In this document: positions 1 through 13,835 of the stretch, one piece after another
Numbering within the stretch: position 1 is the first letter of the stretch
Layout: each line of letters begins with the position of its first letter
NCBI RefSeq assembly: GCF_028389875.1
Contig: NC_084666.1
Span: forward strand, 32,024,308 to 32,088,307
From: Rhea pennata
Lineage: Eukaryota; Chordata; Aves; Rheiformes; Rheidae
Length of the DNA: 64,000 nucleotides
Direction: 5' to 3'
Notes under the pieces: model-generated
What the model was told of the DNA's origin: nothing
Seen by the model: only the letters and a program-made list of their open reading frames with translations
Database searches by the model: none
Translations under genes and position numbers: made by a program

Positions 1-3000
1 AGCCCCTTTCTGAAAGTTGATGCAATTTAGTCTCCAACAGAGACACCTAAAAGATAAGCAAAGCAAAATGCTGAAATCACTAGAAACAATATAAAATCTG
101 AATAAGTAATACATGATCTTCAGTGTTGGTTTAAAATAGTAACTTAGTAGTAATTTAAATTCATTCCCTCAAAGCACTTCACCACTTTTGCCCTGAGCAT
201 GGGACGGCCATGAAGTGGTGGGAGCCTCTACACTCCTCAGCGCCTCGATGACCGTGAGATCCATAGCTGTCCTGATGAGCAGCTCTGAGCCGCTGAACTC
301 CTTCGGCTGTTGAAAACATTTCCCTTACTGCGGGACGAAGCAAGCAGACCCAAATCACAGCTTCGGCAGCGACTGTAAACAAAACTTCACTGACATTTTC
401 CTCCTGGACGTAGCGGGTTGTTTTGGCCCCCCAGCGCCTGTCAGAACTCGACGCTCGCGCGGCTTGAAGGCGCTGGCGGCGTTGCGTTACCTAAGCGTTG
501 TCCTGTCTGTCCGTGTAAAAGCCACTGCATCAGCTGAGAAGCAAGCTCAGCAGTCATATCAGAAAGCCTGACCATAATATCATTGATGTGGGTTTTAGGA
601 GGATTTAAAGTAACGTCAACGTTTGAAAAGCATTACCTCCAACACAGATCACAGACTAAAAAAAGAAAACAAGGAAAAAGGATGGACCGACAAAAATGTT
701 GAGACAGTTTCTATGAGTGATTGATTGCGGCCTCCCAGTCACCAAATGCCTGATCCCACTGCTGCTGAAGTAAAAGCCCAGGAGAGCAAGATTTGCATCA
801 TTTACTTTAAAAAATGGTTTGGTTGTTAAGTTTCTTCTCAAACTGCTTGTCAAGAGGATTAGTGTTGAGTCTGGGGTTTCTAATTGGAAAATAACCTCCA
901 CACGAAACTCTGTTTCTAAGATTAATATACACTTTTCATGTGGAAGAGAATCCAGAGCAACCATTAACTTCTAAAACACATTTTTTTAAGAAGCTGAAAG
1001 ATCCTAGCCCCAGTAGGCCCCATGGTCCTGGCTTAACCGTAGTACATAATTCTTTTCTATATACTATCATATACTAGACAATTAGCACTTTTCGTAAGAA
1101 TGACAACATGTAATGTTTCAGTCAAAAATAAAATACTAGCTATAGATATCATTATTTTAGCAATAATGTCACAACGGCAGCACCAGATGTTAAATGAGAA
1201 CATCTAGTTTTTGCTAATTTCTATGGAATGGTTTTGCAAAATGTTCTGTAAGAGAGTGATTTATGAACTAGTATTTACATTTTATGGGCATATAGTGAAA
1301 ATGCAAATCTATAAAAATGGGAATTTTAAAAAATTTTTGAGCATATCTTTTAAAGTTATCAGCTGGATGCAGCAGTTGCAGGGTTTTTTTCTATGTTAGA
1401 TTAAATACCTCATAGGCACACGTGCACACACACATTAGAGTACTACAAAGGAGCAGTTCTAAAATACAAACGCTCCTCTGTATTTCTCTTTGCTGTGAAC
1501 TGTCCTTGGCAACTTGCTGAAACTTGTCTGAAAGAAACTAGGTTGGAGCTTTTGTATGTTTTGTACATTTTGACAGTTTGAGGTAAATACTTTTAACCTG
1601 TGTGACAGGTGATTTCTTACGCTGCACGGTACATAACTGATCTAAAAAAATGACTTAAGGCTACACAGACTTGCTAGATTAATGGAGTAAACCAGGGATT
1701 TAACATTTTCTTTCCAGGCAGTATCTATAAAAAGAAGAGACTTGATTTTACGTTAAAAAATATATTCACAGGCTTTGAAGATGGGAAGTATATTCAAATC
1801 AGAGACTACAATACACAGCAGTAAAACTAGCGAAGTCCATACTTAAACATTGTTTCATAAAACTAAAGTTTATTTTCATATCCTCATTAACTGCATTATT
1901 ATTTGCCTATTTGATTGAGGGAATAGCAGTAGACTAGACCAGCAGACTTTATAAGGCTTCCATTGAAATTGCTTACAAGGGTTTTTTTTAAGACCTGTCA
2001 AATTCTCGTGCGTAACTGGCTGTCTGAAGCAGTGGGATGTCATCTCTGTAGAATATTGTCCTTGCCACTCTTTAGCTGGGGTCGTTTAGCCACTGCCGGC
2101 GGGGAATAGCGACGAGTGTCCGGTTTGCAGCAGAGGCAGCACGAAAGCCACACACAGTGGTGAGTTCGGTTGCTTTACCCTTCTGCACCTCTTAACTTAA
2201 AGGCCTGTGTTTATTTGTCTTCCCAGTCATTAATAACTTACTACCAAGAACAACTATCTGTAGGCATTCCCATTGACTCAGAAGTCATACTGAGATTATA
2301 GTATGACAATACTGAAGATAAAAACTGTGACTAGTGCTAAACCACCCTTAGTTTTTGATGAATTGTGTTCTCTGCCAGTACAGGACAAGTAACAAGGCTG
2401 AGAAGAAAACTTTTGGGCACCCGGAGGAGGCCAAACCCGTGAACATGAAGCCATGTAGCCACTCTGAGGAACATTTATCCCTTGTGAAACACTAGGACTA
2501 ATGACGAGCCAAGACAAATAAAAAAGAGACCACCTGACTAACTGCTGTGTGCCTTCAGGAGAGCAGCAGATAGGGGCATCGTCAGAACACGTCGGGGCCT
2601 CAAATAGTTGTCAACTTTTGGGTTAGAGAGGTGAATTGCTCCCTGACATGACTCGGGATAAAACTGAGGTCAAATTAGACTACTGTAAAATAATGTATAT
2701 TAAAGAAAAGGACAATTATACTGAATCTTTGGGAAGCTTTGAAGTTGCAGGTGTCCAGCCAGGACTGCCATTTGGCCTGTTGTTCTTTCAAATGCAGGGT
2801 AAGAGCTGTGTAAGGACAAATTCCTACGGTGTGCCAGAAGAGATTTAAATGTAGCTGATACCCCAGGGCCTTTCCTGGATACAGCTGTCAGAGCTGTGCA
2901 GAACAAGCAAACAAAGCACTGAATATGCATGTTACAGAAGGATCTAGTAGTCTGAACTATTACTTGTATTCTAACATATTTCCAACAAATATTGAATAGG

Positions 3001-4669
3001 TACCAGGTCAACAAAGCAGGTAACTGCTGACTATGTGCTGTGTTGGTGTCTAACTAGGTATATTATACTATTCTGGAAACGTATCAAAACCAATTTTACT
3101 TAAACTGATACAGCTTCAGGTTAGGCAGAGCCTAGTGTTTTTCTTCAATGATTTCAGGCTTAACAGAGTGACTTCTACTTAATAACCTCAGGAAACACTA
3201 CCAAGAACCAGCAGGTCCACATTATAACATCTCTGGTTTACTTAAAGCCTAAACACTGTGCAGATAGCTGCAGTAATGACTATCTCAGCTGACCTACCAA
3301 TAACCCCGGTTTTGACCTGTAGGAATCACCCTCTCTCGAGAGGGCAAGAAGCAATTTCAATTATCAGGCTAGTTCATTCATCTGTTCCAATGGAAAAGAC
3401 CTCTTTTAGGTAGAAAATATTTCCGATTCTTGCCTGGGTTTTTACAAGCTGAGTTTCTCTGAAGATTTTCTTTTATTACGAGATTAGAAGTAATCTTGAT
3501 TCTCTCCTCTCTGAAAAAAAAAATAGCAAGATTATGTAATGATATAATATAAACCATTTCACTCAAAAATAGATTTCTTCAGTTGTCATTTGGGATGGCA
3601 GGGGAAAACAGAAAGTTGTACTAGCAACTGAGACATTTCTCATACTTGCCCATGGAGCCCTGCAAGATGACCAGTTCAGGTAATCCTCTGTCCTGCCATT
3701 TGCACGCCTGTTTGCAGCATTCATTGTCACTATATTATTAAAGACTATATAAACATATTTTTGTAAAAAACAACAGATTCTTAGCTGTGTCAAAAACAAG
3801 AGTCACTTTTGCTGCAGTGCTTTTTTAATCAAAACAAATCCACAGCCAACCAAGATCAGCAATGTTATTAAGGGCTAGATAGGCAAGGAGATTTAGGTAC
3901 CAAGAACTTACTATATCATTTAGTTCCTACTGTTTCCAAAAGAAATTCTGTTCCTAAATTCTTTTATGTGTCTGGCATCATTCCTTAGCAGCACAATGGC
4001 AAAGTCTGACCTAAAACAAATAGATTTACTTGCTCTTGCTGATACTGGCTAGATTTTGTTAGAGGCAGAGGAATGGACTATTTTAAAGACAAATTTGGAG
4101 CATAGTACATCCTGCCCAGAAGAATTTGCCCTTTGAGGCTCAAAGGGATAATATATTTAGTCAACATGTTTCAAACATTGTACTCTTTCAGAGCACGCTT
4201 TAGAACATGCTCGTTGTGCAAAACTCCTGCAGCTGGTCGGGGGAACTGTGATGAGAAAAAAAGAATGAGTCTCACCATTCGAGACAGCTCTCAGCTCTAA
4301 CAAACACATACTGCTTCATGCCTTGTCAAAGCAAAATATATCTTTTGCAAATCACTTCTTACTCCTTTAACTAAAATCCAGTAAAATACGTATTCAGAAA
4401 TCAGCCATCATAAGAAACAATGCCAGTAAAGCTGGTGTTAGGTCTCTTAACATCTAACAGTGCAATCCTTTCAGCAAATGTCTTTTGCAAGCAAAAAATG
4501 CGATTGATCTGTTATATTCCTGAGTAAATATGTCTGCTCTTGGAATTATTAAAGGAAATAGGTGCCCTTAAAAAAGTGCATTTTTAAAAAGAAATTAAAG
4601 CCTATCACTACTTACTCTAGATAAGTGTTGTGATGGTATCTTTGGCAAAATATGATTCTTCTGTGTTTG

Positions 4670-4695
4670 TTTTTTTTTTTTTTTTTTTTTTTTTT
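4670..4695. repeat. Poly(T) tract
   Basis: 26 consecutive T with no recognisable retroelement body beside it. Confidence 0.9.
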
Positions 4696-5428
4696 GGCAT
4701 TATTCATTTGGGCAAAAGGAAGAAAAGAGTCGATGAATACTAGGCATCTCAGCAGCTTGTGCCCAAGCATCTCTTTCTGTTTACCAGATACTTTCTACTT
4801 GTTTTCTCAGTTCTTGAAACTATGGATTCACTTTAAATTTATTCCATTTTTACCTATTAAAAAAAATGAAATCTAGTCTTATTAGCAGTTCCAAAATAAC
4901 ACTGTTACTTTGGAAGGAATCTATAGTTTTGATTTCTTGGCTACTGAAAATGTTTTAAGAACGAGTCATTAAGCAAGGAATGTAGTTCAGAGAATTAAAA
5001 TAATCAATTATTTTCAGGGCAGAATCTCTTTCACCTTGAAGGACACTGAATGTCAATAATCTTGCTGGGTGGAAAGATGGAAGTAAGTTAGAGTTGGGAA
5101 CTGGAAATTATTACAAGGTGTAAGGAGAAATAATTGAAGAAGTTATTTATGTGAATACTGTTTGTTCAGCTAAAGCAGAGTGAAGTGTGTGTTTTTTCAA
5201 GCTTTTTTTTAAACAGTAAGTAACTATTTACAATACTGTATTTTATAGTTTTTCATTTAAGTTGCTTTATATGGAAGGCATATTCTGCATATCAGGGTTA
5301 AGACATTTTTATATTTTTTTACATGTTTATATTTGTTATAATATGTATATGGTTATAATGTGTGTGATACTGGAATATGCTCTACTGTTCAATTGCTCTC
5401 AGTTTCTACTTCCTCACACTCAATGAGG

Positions 5429-5449
5429 TATCAGAGATTATCTCTGATA
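5429..5449. repeat. Perfect inverted repeat, 9-bp arms
   Basis: TATCAGAGA - TTA - TCTCTGATA, a perfect hairpin with a 3-nt loop in the intergenic flank. Function unknown. Confidence 0.85.
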
Positions 5450-7254
5450 TGCATGCAACTATTGTAGTACTGTAACCAATGAAACTAAAGCCAGCAGCAC
5501 TTGGCCATATGTGCTTCCTACATTACCTGCTCTCTTTAATATATGTAAAGGAGGTGGCAGGAGGCAGTACCGGCTCCAAGTTGCACATAGTTCTCTGGTT
5601 GAAGAGGTATCCTACTCATCCTTCAGTCTAAATACTTAGTAATTAAATAATACTTAAAAGACTCTTATGAAAACTTCTCATTCTCTTATGTTCCTGTAAG
5701 TATAATCTCGACTATGCCTACATAGGATTGCTGAAACACTGTGGAGGATGGCTATTAAACATATGTACTTTAAAGGAAGTGAATATCTTATTTAGGGGAC
5801 CTTTCTATTGCTTCAAAAGGCAATAAAGTAACTGTCACTGAAGTTACTGTAGCTTAGACTTTCTTGTCCTTGCCTTGACTCATTATTTGTATGATGAAAT
5901 TCCCCAAATTTCCCACTTTCTGGCCCTGATTTTTGTTCGGTGCTTTCAGCAGTGATTGTTATCAACAGTCTTCATAAAGCGTTTAATAGAAAACATATTT
6001 GAGGCAATGAACTCCTTATACATGTCTGTCTTTCCCCAAAATTCAGTAGTCTCTAGGAGCCAGGAGAGCATGGGCAATTTCATATACTCTTGAAGGACCT
6101 GGATTCATTTTATCTTCATTTGTCCTCAAATCAGCAACTACAGGTTTCTATTTCTCTCTCTCCAAAGAGTCTTTTTGGAAATTTTATTCCTTCAATATCT
6201 ATGCGTATGGTCCTGTTTCCAACAGGGACCTGTGAGTAGTCCATGTGTTATATGTTCTGTTTTGTAGGAAGCTACTATCTACCACTATCACATTGCTTTC
6301 AAAAATTTTCCATCAAGCTAGCAAGAAATTAATCCCAGTTAAATGCTCCACTATCCAATCTCTGCATCACACTGCCCAAATCACAGCAATATTCATAAAA
6401 TTATTAGATAGCAATTGAAAATGGAGACTTGTACAATACGAGCCTGAAAAATCACAAAATATGTAGTATTATTTAGGTGCCTTGTTAGATGTGTGTTCTA
6501 CAAAATCAATAAAATTTAGAAAGTAGCTTGGCAATTAAAATAAATTACTGCTTCAATTTTTCAGACTGTTGGACAAAGAACACTAAAGTATATTTAATTT
6601 AATTTTTAATATACTTTTTTATTTTTATCTCTCTTCTAATGATTTAGCAGCAGCAGCCTATGTGGTCTTTGGAAAGGAATGCTTTGGCTAACAGAACATA
6701 CCATACCATTTGTGATTTGAACAGGAGATCAGTGCCAGCACAACTGGTATTTCATCCAGTAAATGTGACATTCCAGAATGTGAATGTGAACAATATGGGT
6801 AAATTCCTGCTTTGAAGTCAGTGGTAATCTCCAATAGACCTAAGCAGAGGCCACATTTCACCCTCAATGAGTTCTACAATCTGTCTCTAAATATGCCTGT
6901 AAAATCTGAAAGTAAATTATTGACAAGCCAGGTTAAGATAGAATGATTTGACAAGTGTGAAAGTCATTAGAAATTCATATATCTGTCTGAATATTTCCAG
7001 TGGATTTTTATTTCATGGTTGATTGACATTTAAACTGAATTAAAATAAATGGGAGCTCAACCCGTATGAGAAACCAGAGAAGCCACGCGGAGAGTGCATG
7101 TACGATTTCGTTATCTGCAAAAAGTATTCACACTCTTTTATACAACAGAAAATGCAGTCTTCAGTCAAGATTACTCTCTCCCATACAGATTTTCTGGTGT
7201 TTAATAAATGAACCTATCAAAACTCTGATAAATTCTCAAAATAAGTGTGTTTAT

Positions 7255-7430
7255 GGTATCCCTCTTCCTGTCTCGTTCTCTCGTTCCCTTTCTCTCCCCC
7301 TTTCTTACTCCGCCCCTCCTTTCCCCCTTCCAATATGAGCTCTCTAATGTCTATGAACCACATAGATCACACCCCATTTTTTTCCTTAACAGGGGAATTA
7401 ATGTTGTCTCTCTCTCTCTCTCTGTCTTCT
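7255..7430. repeat. Pyrimidine-rich stretch with (TC)n
   Basis: Long C/T-rich run at 7,256-7,331 and a (TC)n block near 7,409-7,428. Overlapping Ser/Leu/Pro-rich open frames arise from the composition and are not genes. Confidence 0.85.
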
Positions 7431-7814
7431 GCCTGGCAGCCTATTTCCTTAAGCTTCATAGATCTTGGACACCTCTATCCCAGTGTCAAATTTGCTGTGT
7501 AGATTGATTTTTCTGTTTGGAAGTTAGTAGGGTCTTCCAAAACACTTAATCATATTTACCCCCAGTGCATTCCTCTATTACGATCACTGCCATTTTCCTT
7601 GCAAAGTAAGCTAAAAAACAAATTGGACGACACGTTAATTTTTTGATATTATCATTTTTTGTGTATATGTAAATCACATTTAAATGCCACAAAGAAGTCC
7701 CAGAGTTTTTTTTTTTTCTTTTTACAGATACAACAAAATGACTGCCAAAAATAATCTGAAAGAATCAACCACAAAAACCGCTAGTTAGAGGTTGTCTAAT
7801 GTTAAATCACTTAG

Positions 7815-7866
7815 GCAAACAGGTCCCTGCCTTCAGGACTGACTGTCCAAGAATGGAGACATTTAC
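7815..7866 (+). mobile_element. Possible L2-like LINE 3' scrap
   Basis: CAGGTCCCTGCCTTCAGGAC followed by TGACTGTCCA and GGAGACATTT resembles the ancient L2 3' block that reads roughly GGTCCCTGCCCTCAAGGAGC then ACAGTCTA. Too short for a firm call. Confidence 0.3.
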
Positions 7867-8479
7867 TCTATAAGGACTGAAAATCAACACTTAGATGTTT
7901 TGTGTCTTCTCCATATCACACAGGTCACAATTCAAATGTCTGCCTGTTCCTCCATACTCACAGCTTTTTCCTTCATACTTTCCACTAAATGTTTGAGCAC
8001 TTGTAATCTGTCAGCAGAGATTCTTCAGAAAATCCATCAGTGAGTTTGGCAATAACACCAGTGATGTAAATTAAGGTGATAACAGTAACATAAAGTGATA
8101 TTTCAGCACTTAGCATCGTTTGAACTCAGAGCAAAGGTGTATTTCATCCACAGAGGAACGTTGGAAAGTATGACCAGGAGCTTTGAAATTCACAATTTTT
8201 TCTGTTCATAGTGACGTGGGAATTTTCTGTGCTCTTTGACGAGGTGCTCTTGGCTGAGTGTACACAGCAAATACTGTACTTATTAATTAAATACTCATTT
8301 GGGGGGGTTTACAAGGCCTGTAGAAGGGTGGTTTCCAGTCTTGAAAACTCTAATGTTTCTGCAAGTAAACAGAAGTATGTTGGTGAACTGCAGAACCAGA
8401 GCTGATGTATGTAGCATAAACTACGCCTACACAAATGACTTCTCATATATACATATCATTTATCTAAAGGATACGATAT

Positions 8480-8533
8480 ATGTCTGTGTGTGTATATCCA
8501 TGCATGCATGTGTATGTGTGTGTGTGTGTGCAC
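8480..8533. repeat. TG/CATG simple repeat
   Basis: GTCTGTGTGTGTATATCC, then CATGCATGCATG and a TG run to GTGTGCACATG. Alternating purine-pyrimidine simple sequence. Confidence 0.85.
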
Positions 8534-9056
8534 ATGTGTTACAGTGAAACATGCTTTTCCCTGAAAATAGCTGGTTTTGGAACTGAAATGTCATATAATC
8601 TCAAAGTATTTGGTAAAGAAATCAACATTTATTTTATACTTGCAAGTATAAAAAGAATATGGTTAGTATCTAGCTGTTGGAAATTTATAAAAAGAAATTG
8701 ATTATTTATTGAAAGTTACTGGGGATTACTATAGAAAAAATAACCTGAAGCAGAGTCCTGTATGACAAAAATAAATGGAAACGTTCCTATTAATTTCATT
8801 TGGGTGAAAACTTCATCCTGCTATGGATAATGTCCATATTTAAGGGCATAAAGGGTTTCTGTGGAACTGAAATATATGAAAAGTTTTAAAAGATGCAAGA
8901 ACCAGAAACTTATTACAAAGCATTATTCAGATGTGCACAAATAAAAACGTTATATTTCAAAGTATGTTTCAGAGTTCCCTATCTTCTACCATCTTGGCTA
9001 TTTTGAAAGTTTATTTAAAAGTTTAGGGCAAAATCAGAAGCAAATTCTGTATGTCT

Positions 9057-9057
<1 letters not shown>

Positions 9058-9091
<34 letters not shown>
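9058..9091. repeat. Poly(T) tract (34 nt)
   Basis: Longest uninterrupted homopolymer in the window. The Lys-rich minus-strand frame across it is an artefact. The 280 bp to its right is GC- and CpG-richer than the surroundings, but no element body is recognised. Confidence 0.9.
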
Positions 9092-12000
9092 CCTGTGGTT
9101 ACTTGAGCCTCATCGTAGGGCAAATATGCTCCAGGTGCTTCTCTTCTGCTCTCTGTTCCCAGAATGTGACTGAAGTGAGCAGCAGTGTTTAAAGTCTTTA
9201 ACCTTTGGACAGTCCTAAAAGCATTCCACGTCCTCCTGAGCATCGCGTAAGCCAGTGTGGTGTTACGCGCGCTGGACCCGTGGCCACATCTGATTTCCAG
9301 CATGCAACCCTTACTTGGAGGCTTTGAGAGACTGTTAGAAATGACAAGGAAAACAATATAAATGCTCCGCATAGATTAGCAGATCATTATTAGCCCTTTG
9401 CACACTAAAAGCTGAAACCTCCTTGATCCTAGACTATAAAAAGCCCTCTGAAGCATTTTGAGCTTCTCTTTGATTCTTGGCCCAAGGTTTAATTTTCTCA
9501 CAGTGCTGAAGCTCTGGGTTTCATTAGGGATATCATCTCAAATTCCTTTGTGCCTCTGCTTGTTTGGAAGTGTTACTTCCATCCTCTTCTGTAAGTTCTT
9601 CTCCATCTGTGTCAGAAGTTAATTGATGATATCAAAATCCTTCAAACAACGCCTATTAATGAGCATTATTTTTTGCATTGAATGCAATTTGTTTTTATGA
9701 TTTCCTTGTAATATAACAGTTTCATATCATAAATCTTAAAACAGTGGGTTTGTTATCATGTTGTTCTCAATTTCTTGGAATTATATTGAATGCAAACACT
9801 TTTCATGCAACCAAAACCATGAAGGTTTGTTACCTTACAAACATACACTTATTACTCAAAAATATAATGCATTATACTTGTGACACTTTTAAATTAGTGT
9901 GGATAGGTACTTCCAGGAAAGATCTCATTTGTGTAACTACTATTTAGCTATTTCTTATACCCATAAAGTGAACAAATTCCTGTATATTCAGAGAAGGTCA
10001 AAAGTGGCCAAACAGCAGAAACTCAATTTAAGCTTTTTAAAGCTATTGGTATTACAAGTGCAAAGATTATGCCAATCCTTGGATTTTGGTTGGCTTCTAA
10101 TCAGCAGAACATCTATATGCCTGTTAATTTCTAGAGTTTCTGGCACATTCAATAACTTACCATCTCACCTCACTAAATCCTAAATGTTAATTAAAATTGA
10201 AATTACTTTTAGTGGTAGAAAGTACTAAGCCTCTTTCCAAGAGCTGGAAAGAGACAGGAGGGGAGGGAAAGAGAGAGAGAACAAGAACACCTCAGTTCAC
10301 AGTGACAGCAAGGAGGGAAAGTGGCTGCTTAGTTGCTAAATCTGATTCTGAATGCCAAAACCAAACATAACAGAACAGGACAGAACGAAGGGATAAAAAA
10401 AAAAAAAAAAAGAAAAGCATGTTTCATGTTAATGCAAGAAGAACAACAAAAATAATAATAATACTGCTTATTTGAGAAAATTGTCCTATTGGTCTAAAAA
10501 ATGGTTTCAGTCAAATTTAGCTTTAGAAGCATTTTTCACTTTATGCTAGAAATCGTTTCTTGAGCTCTTCAACAGCAAAGTTCCATAACTGGGTAGAATA
10601 TACTGGTTGCTCTGATCAGGGCTGAACATACATAACACAGAAAGCTGATTCATTTTTTCAGTCTGAAAGATTGCTCAGAGTTGATTGATATGAAGCTATT
10701 CTATACAACTGTCAGACTTTCATTTGTCTTTTTCTGGATGAACTGTTGGAAGATTTCAGCTAAAACAGTATAAGCGTTACCTGGAATGAGTTTTGGGGAC
10801 TTGCTTTACTAGTCTTAAAAATTCTTACACTGAGAAGCTCCACACTGTATCTTCAAAAGCAGAAATCTAAAAAATTTTTAGGCAGTTGCCCCAAAGTGAG
10901 ATGTACTGTTTGCTCTCTCTGTAAAAATTCACCTGATGGTGGTTAACTTCCAGGCCTTTGAAAGGCTTCAGTTGGCACTGGTCAGTCAAGATTTCAATGA
11001 TACCACTAGTAGTGAGCATTCGGTTGCCCAGAGATGCAAGGACAGAGCAGGACTTTTCCACGGTTGCTCCAGCTGATTACCAAGTTATGTGGCACAGGAC
11101 CCTGGAGCTGAAGGTGAGAAGCCAGTTTCTCCTATCCTCAGGTACCTCCCAGCTGCCTCCCCTGCAGTGCCAAAGGAGAGGAAACTACCTATCTTGAATG
11201 CAGAAAAGTGACAAATGTGATTCTGTGCAGGTTTCTGGATCTGCAGTATTTAGAGTAAAGAGGAAAAGAGGAAGGAGCTCCAGAGCTAGGAAATGTCAGG
11301 GGCTATAGAAGCAAAGAGGACAGAAAGAAGTGGAGTTTAGAAAGTGCAGAGGAGTCAATGGGTTGGGAAAGACATACACAGAGGAAGAAATGGGGAAAAG
11401 CTAAAAAAAAATGGGTCACTAGATAGGTGACAGAAGGCAGGGGTGGGGAAAGAGCAAGGAGCAGCATAAATAGACGGAAACACAAGGGGAGGACAACATG
11501 CAAGCAGATATTGGCAGAGAAAGTCCCAGGAACAGCAGTGTGGGAAAAGGAGCCAAAGGCTGAGGATAGAAGAGCAGAGCAGCAAGAAATACCAGGAACT
11601 CTTATAACATTTGAGACCCGGAGTTGGTCTTAAAAAATCTGATTCTTCATATTCTTCGGGCAAATATCAGTGAAAAACATACTGCAGCCAGTTACAAAAG
11701 TATCTTCACCATCTTGATACTGATTCTTATAGACAATAAGTCCTACTAGGCTAGTATTCATTGTCTCCAATTGAGAGAGTTAATGAAAACAGTAGAGAAG
11801 ACCAATGAAGCCAGTGGTCCAGGTTTCATCTGATTTCCAGATCTTTTCAGGTTTAGGGTAAATTGTTTTTATTTTTTAAATCAGGATACTACATCTAAAA
11901 AGTATTAGAAATAGAGAAAGTGGAAGTGCTGAGCTTTCGAAAGTGAGGAAATGACAGAATTAAACTTGTGCATGCTTTAGTTCATGCTTTTTTAGTTTAA

Positions 12001-13755
12001 CTCCCCTTGTGCATACGCTTTATGACAAAGCCCCCAATTACATGATCATATATTATTCCTTCCACAAAGTCAATGCTTTTATTCTCTGCACAAGATGAGC
12101 AAGGCCCTAGACCACTTCAGGGCTGTGTAATGGAGGAACCTGCTGGCTGTTGCAGCTGCACCTCCTCTTTTAGAAATAATTAGAAAGTGGAAACTAGAAG
12201 AGACAGGATTTCAGGAAAAAGAGAGAACGTTGAAGAAGTTGAATGCCACTCTGGCACTGCAGCTTTGTCTATCCAAAGTGTTTTTAGATGATGCAGACGC
12301 CATGAGACACGTCTCAGTGAGACCTCTAATGGGCACGAGGAGATACAAATAAAGTTGGTGACTGCTATGACTGTGCACAAATTGCTTAAAAGGAAAGATT
12401 CAGACTGATTCTTAAAAAATCATTCTTCACATCTCAGCTTGGGTACCCAAAAATGGACATTCATGGTAAATTTGGCCTTAATCTCTTTGCACTTGAGTTA
12501 CACAGCCACGAAAACAGGACAGCAATAGTACACTTTCAAAGGGATAATAAAGATAGGTTTAAGAGCAGCCGTGAAGCAATTATCTGGTGTGATAAGAGAA
12601 CCAGAGAAATTCCCAGAAACAAAATGAATAATTCTACAGTCAGCTAAGATTTTGGGTGGTGTAACATAAATAAGGCCTGAGGCTAAACCACATCATGGAC
12701 AAGATAAAAAGAAATGTTGGATAACTATTTTTTCGTCTATAAGCCAGAGGTCTTACAGGAGAAAAATTATATGTGATCGTATAATTAAAGATTATATCGT
12801 AACACATATGCACAGGAGGATGAAATAAGGTTGAACAGGAAACATTTGTTCCTGTCTTTCCTTCTTTCCTGACTTCTAACATTTTCAGCCCAGTGTTTTG
12901 AAAATAGTGTTAGAACAGAGAAGCATTTCATTTTTGTATAGTGATAATAAATGGAAATATGCTTTAAAAATTAATATGATAACTGTAAAGAAGTAAAGAA
13001 GCTTCCCTTCTTGTGGAGGAAGCTGCCGTATCAGACAGCCCAGGTGCTCTATTAGTGCTGAGGGTTCAGTGAAAATGTCAGTGCAGTTTTAGGGCTCCAG
13101 AAGCTGGATCCGAAACGTTGCTCCCTGGAGACACAGAACGCGTAAGCCCTTCCCTCAGGCTGCATCCTTCGGAAGTGTGCGTGGGTAACTTTCTCTTTTC
13201 TGCTGCGTTTCATTGTAGCTGTTTCTCAGCTTCAGCGATTCAGAAAATACTCCTCCATTCTCATGATGCAGAGTATTTAACAAAATATTAATGGAACTTT
13301 TCTCAGCAGAAGAACCTTAAATATAGTCAAATTAGTAGTATAACAGACACAGAAATAATGTTTTCTAATATCACGGAAATTGGGGATACTCTGACAATAA
13401 GCTAAAACAGTGCCCCCATTTTAGCACCTGAGCTCAGTCTTAATTTTTTTTCTGATACACTTTCCTGAATTTAATGAAGTCTTTCTATGTCCATCACGTT
13501 CAGACATGAAAGTGATGCAAAGCACAACATTGCAACTTTCAATTTGGGTTTCACATGGCAATAAAACAGTTTGCTAACACAGAACAATTGCTAAACTTGC
13601 CTAATTATCCGAGAAGAGGGAGGATTCTCAAATGGACTCCAAAACCAGACATTAAATTGGCAGCTGGTTAACATTACCAAAATGAATAATGAAGTATCAG
13701 TGACAGCTGGATGGCTTCTAGGAAGGCTCTGAGGTATTAAGATAATTTCTCTGTT

Positions 13756-13835
13756 TTAAAGAGAGAGCCTTTTAGTGTCATTGACCTGGTAATAAAAAGC
13801 ATCTTCACTTAAGCTGTGAAATAGTGCTATGACAA
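13756..13835 (+). repeat. Diverged duplicated element, copy A
   Basis: About 80 bp aligning with 17,368-17,449. The shared core includes TCTTCACTTAAGCT, GTAATAAAA versus ATAATAAAA, and GTGCTATGA versus ATGCTATGA. I judge about 75-80% identity by eye over the core. I do not recognise the family. Confidence 0.65.

Larger units (their letters stand above)
1..7240. other. Non-coding flank, no gene recognised
   Basis: AT-rich sequence with short chance open frames only. Small CpG-containing patches at about 390-500 and 2,070-2,160 have no recognisable coding content. A 26-nt T run lies at 4,670-4,695 and a 9-bp-arm inverted repeat at 5,429-5,449. Confidence 0.7.
7431..13740. other. Non-coding flank, no gene recognised
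   Basis: AT-rich. Contains a possible L2-like scrap (7,815-7,866), a TG repeat (8,480-8,533), a 34-nt T run (9,058-9,091), a purine-rich stretch (10,250-10,285) and an A run (10,395-10,413). A CpG-bearing patch at 13,080-13,190 has no recognisable coding content. Confidence 0.7.

Noticed and set aside
4670-4695. Long T runs (here and at 9,058, 39,000, 56,398) as poly(A) tails of minus-strand retrocopies
   Set aside because: No recognisable retrocopied coding sequence or LINE body lies beside any of them, and CR1 elements do not end in poly(A).
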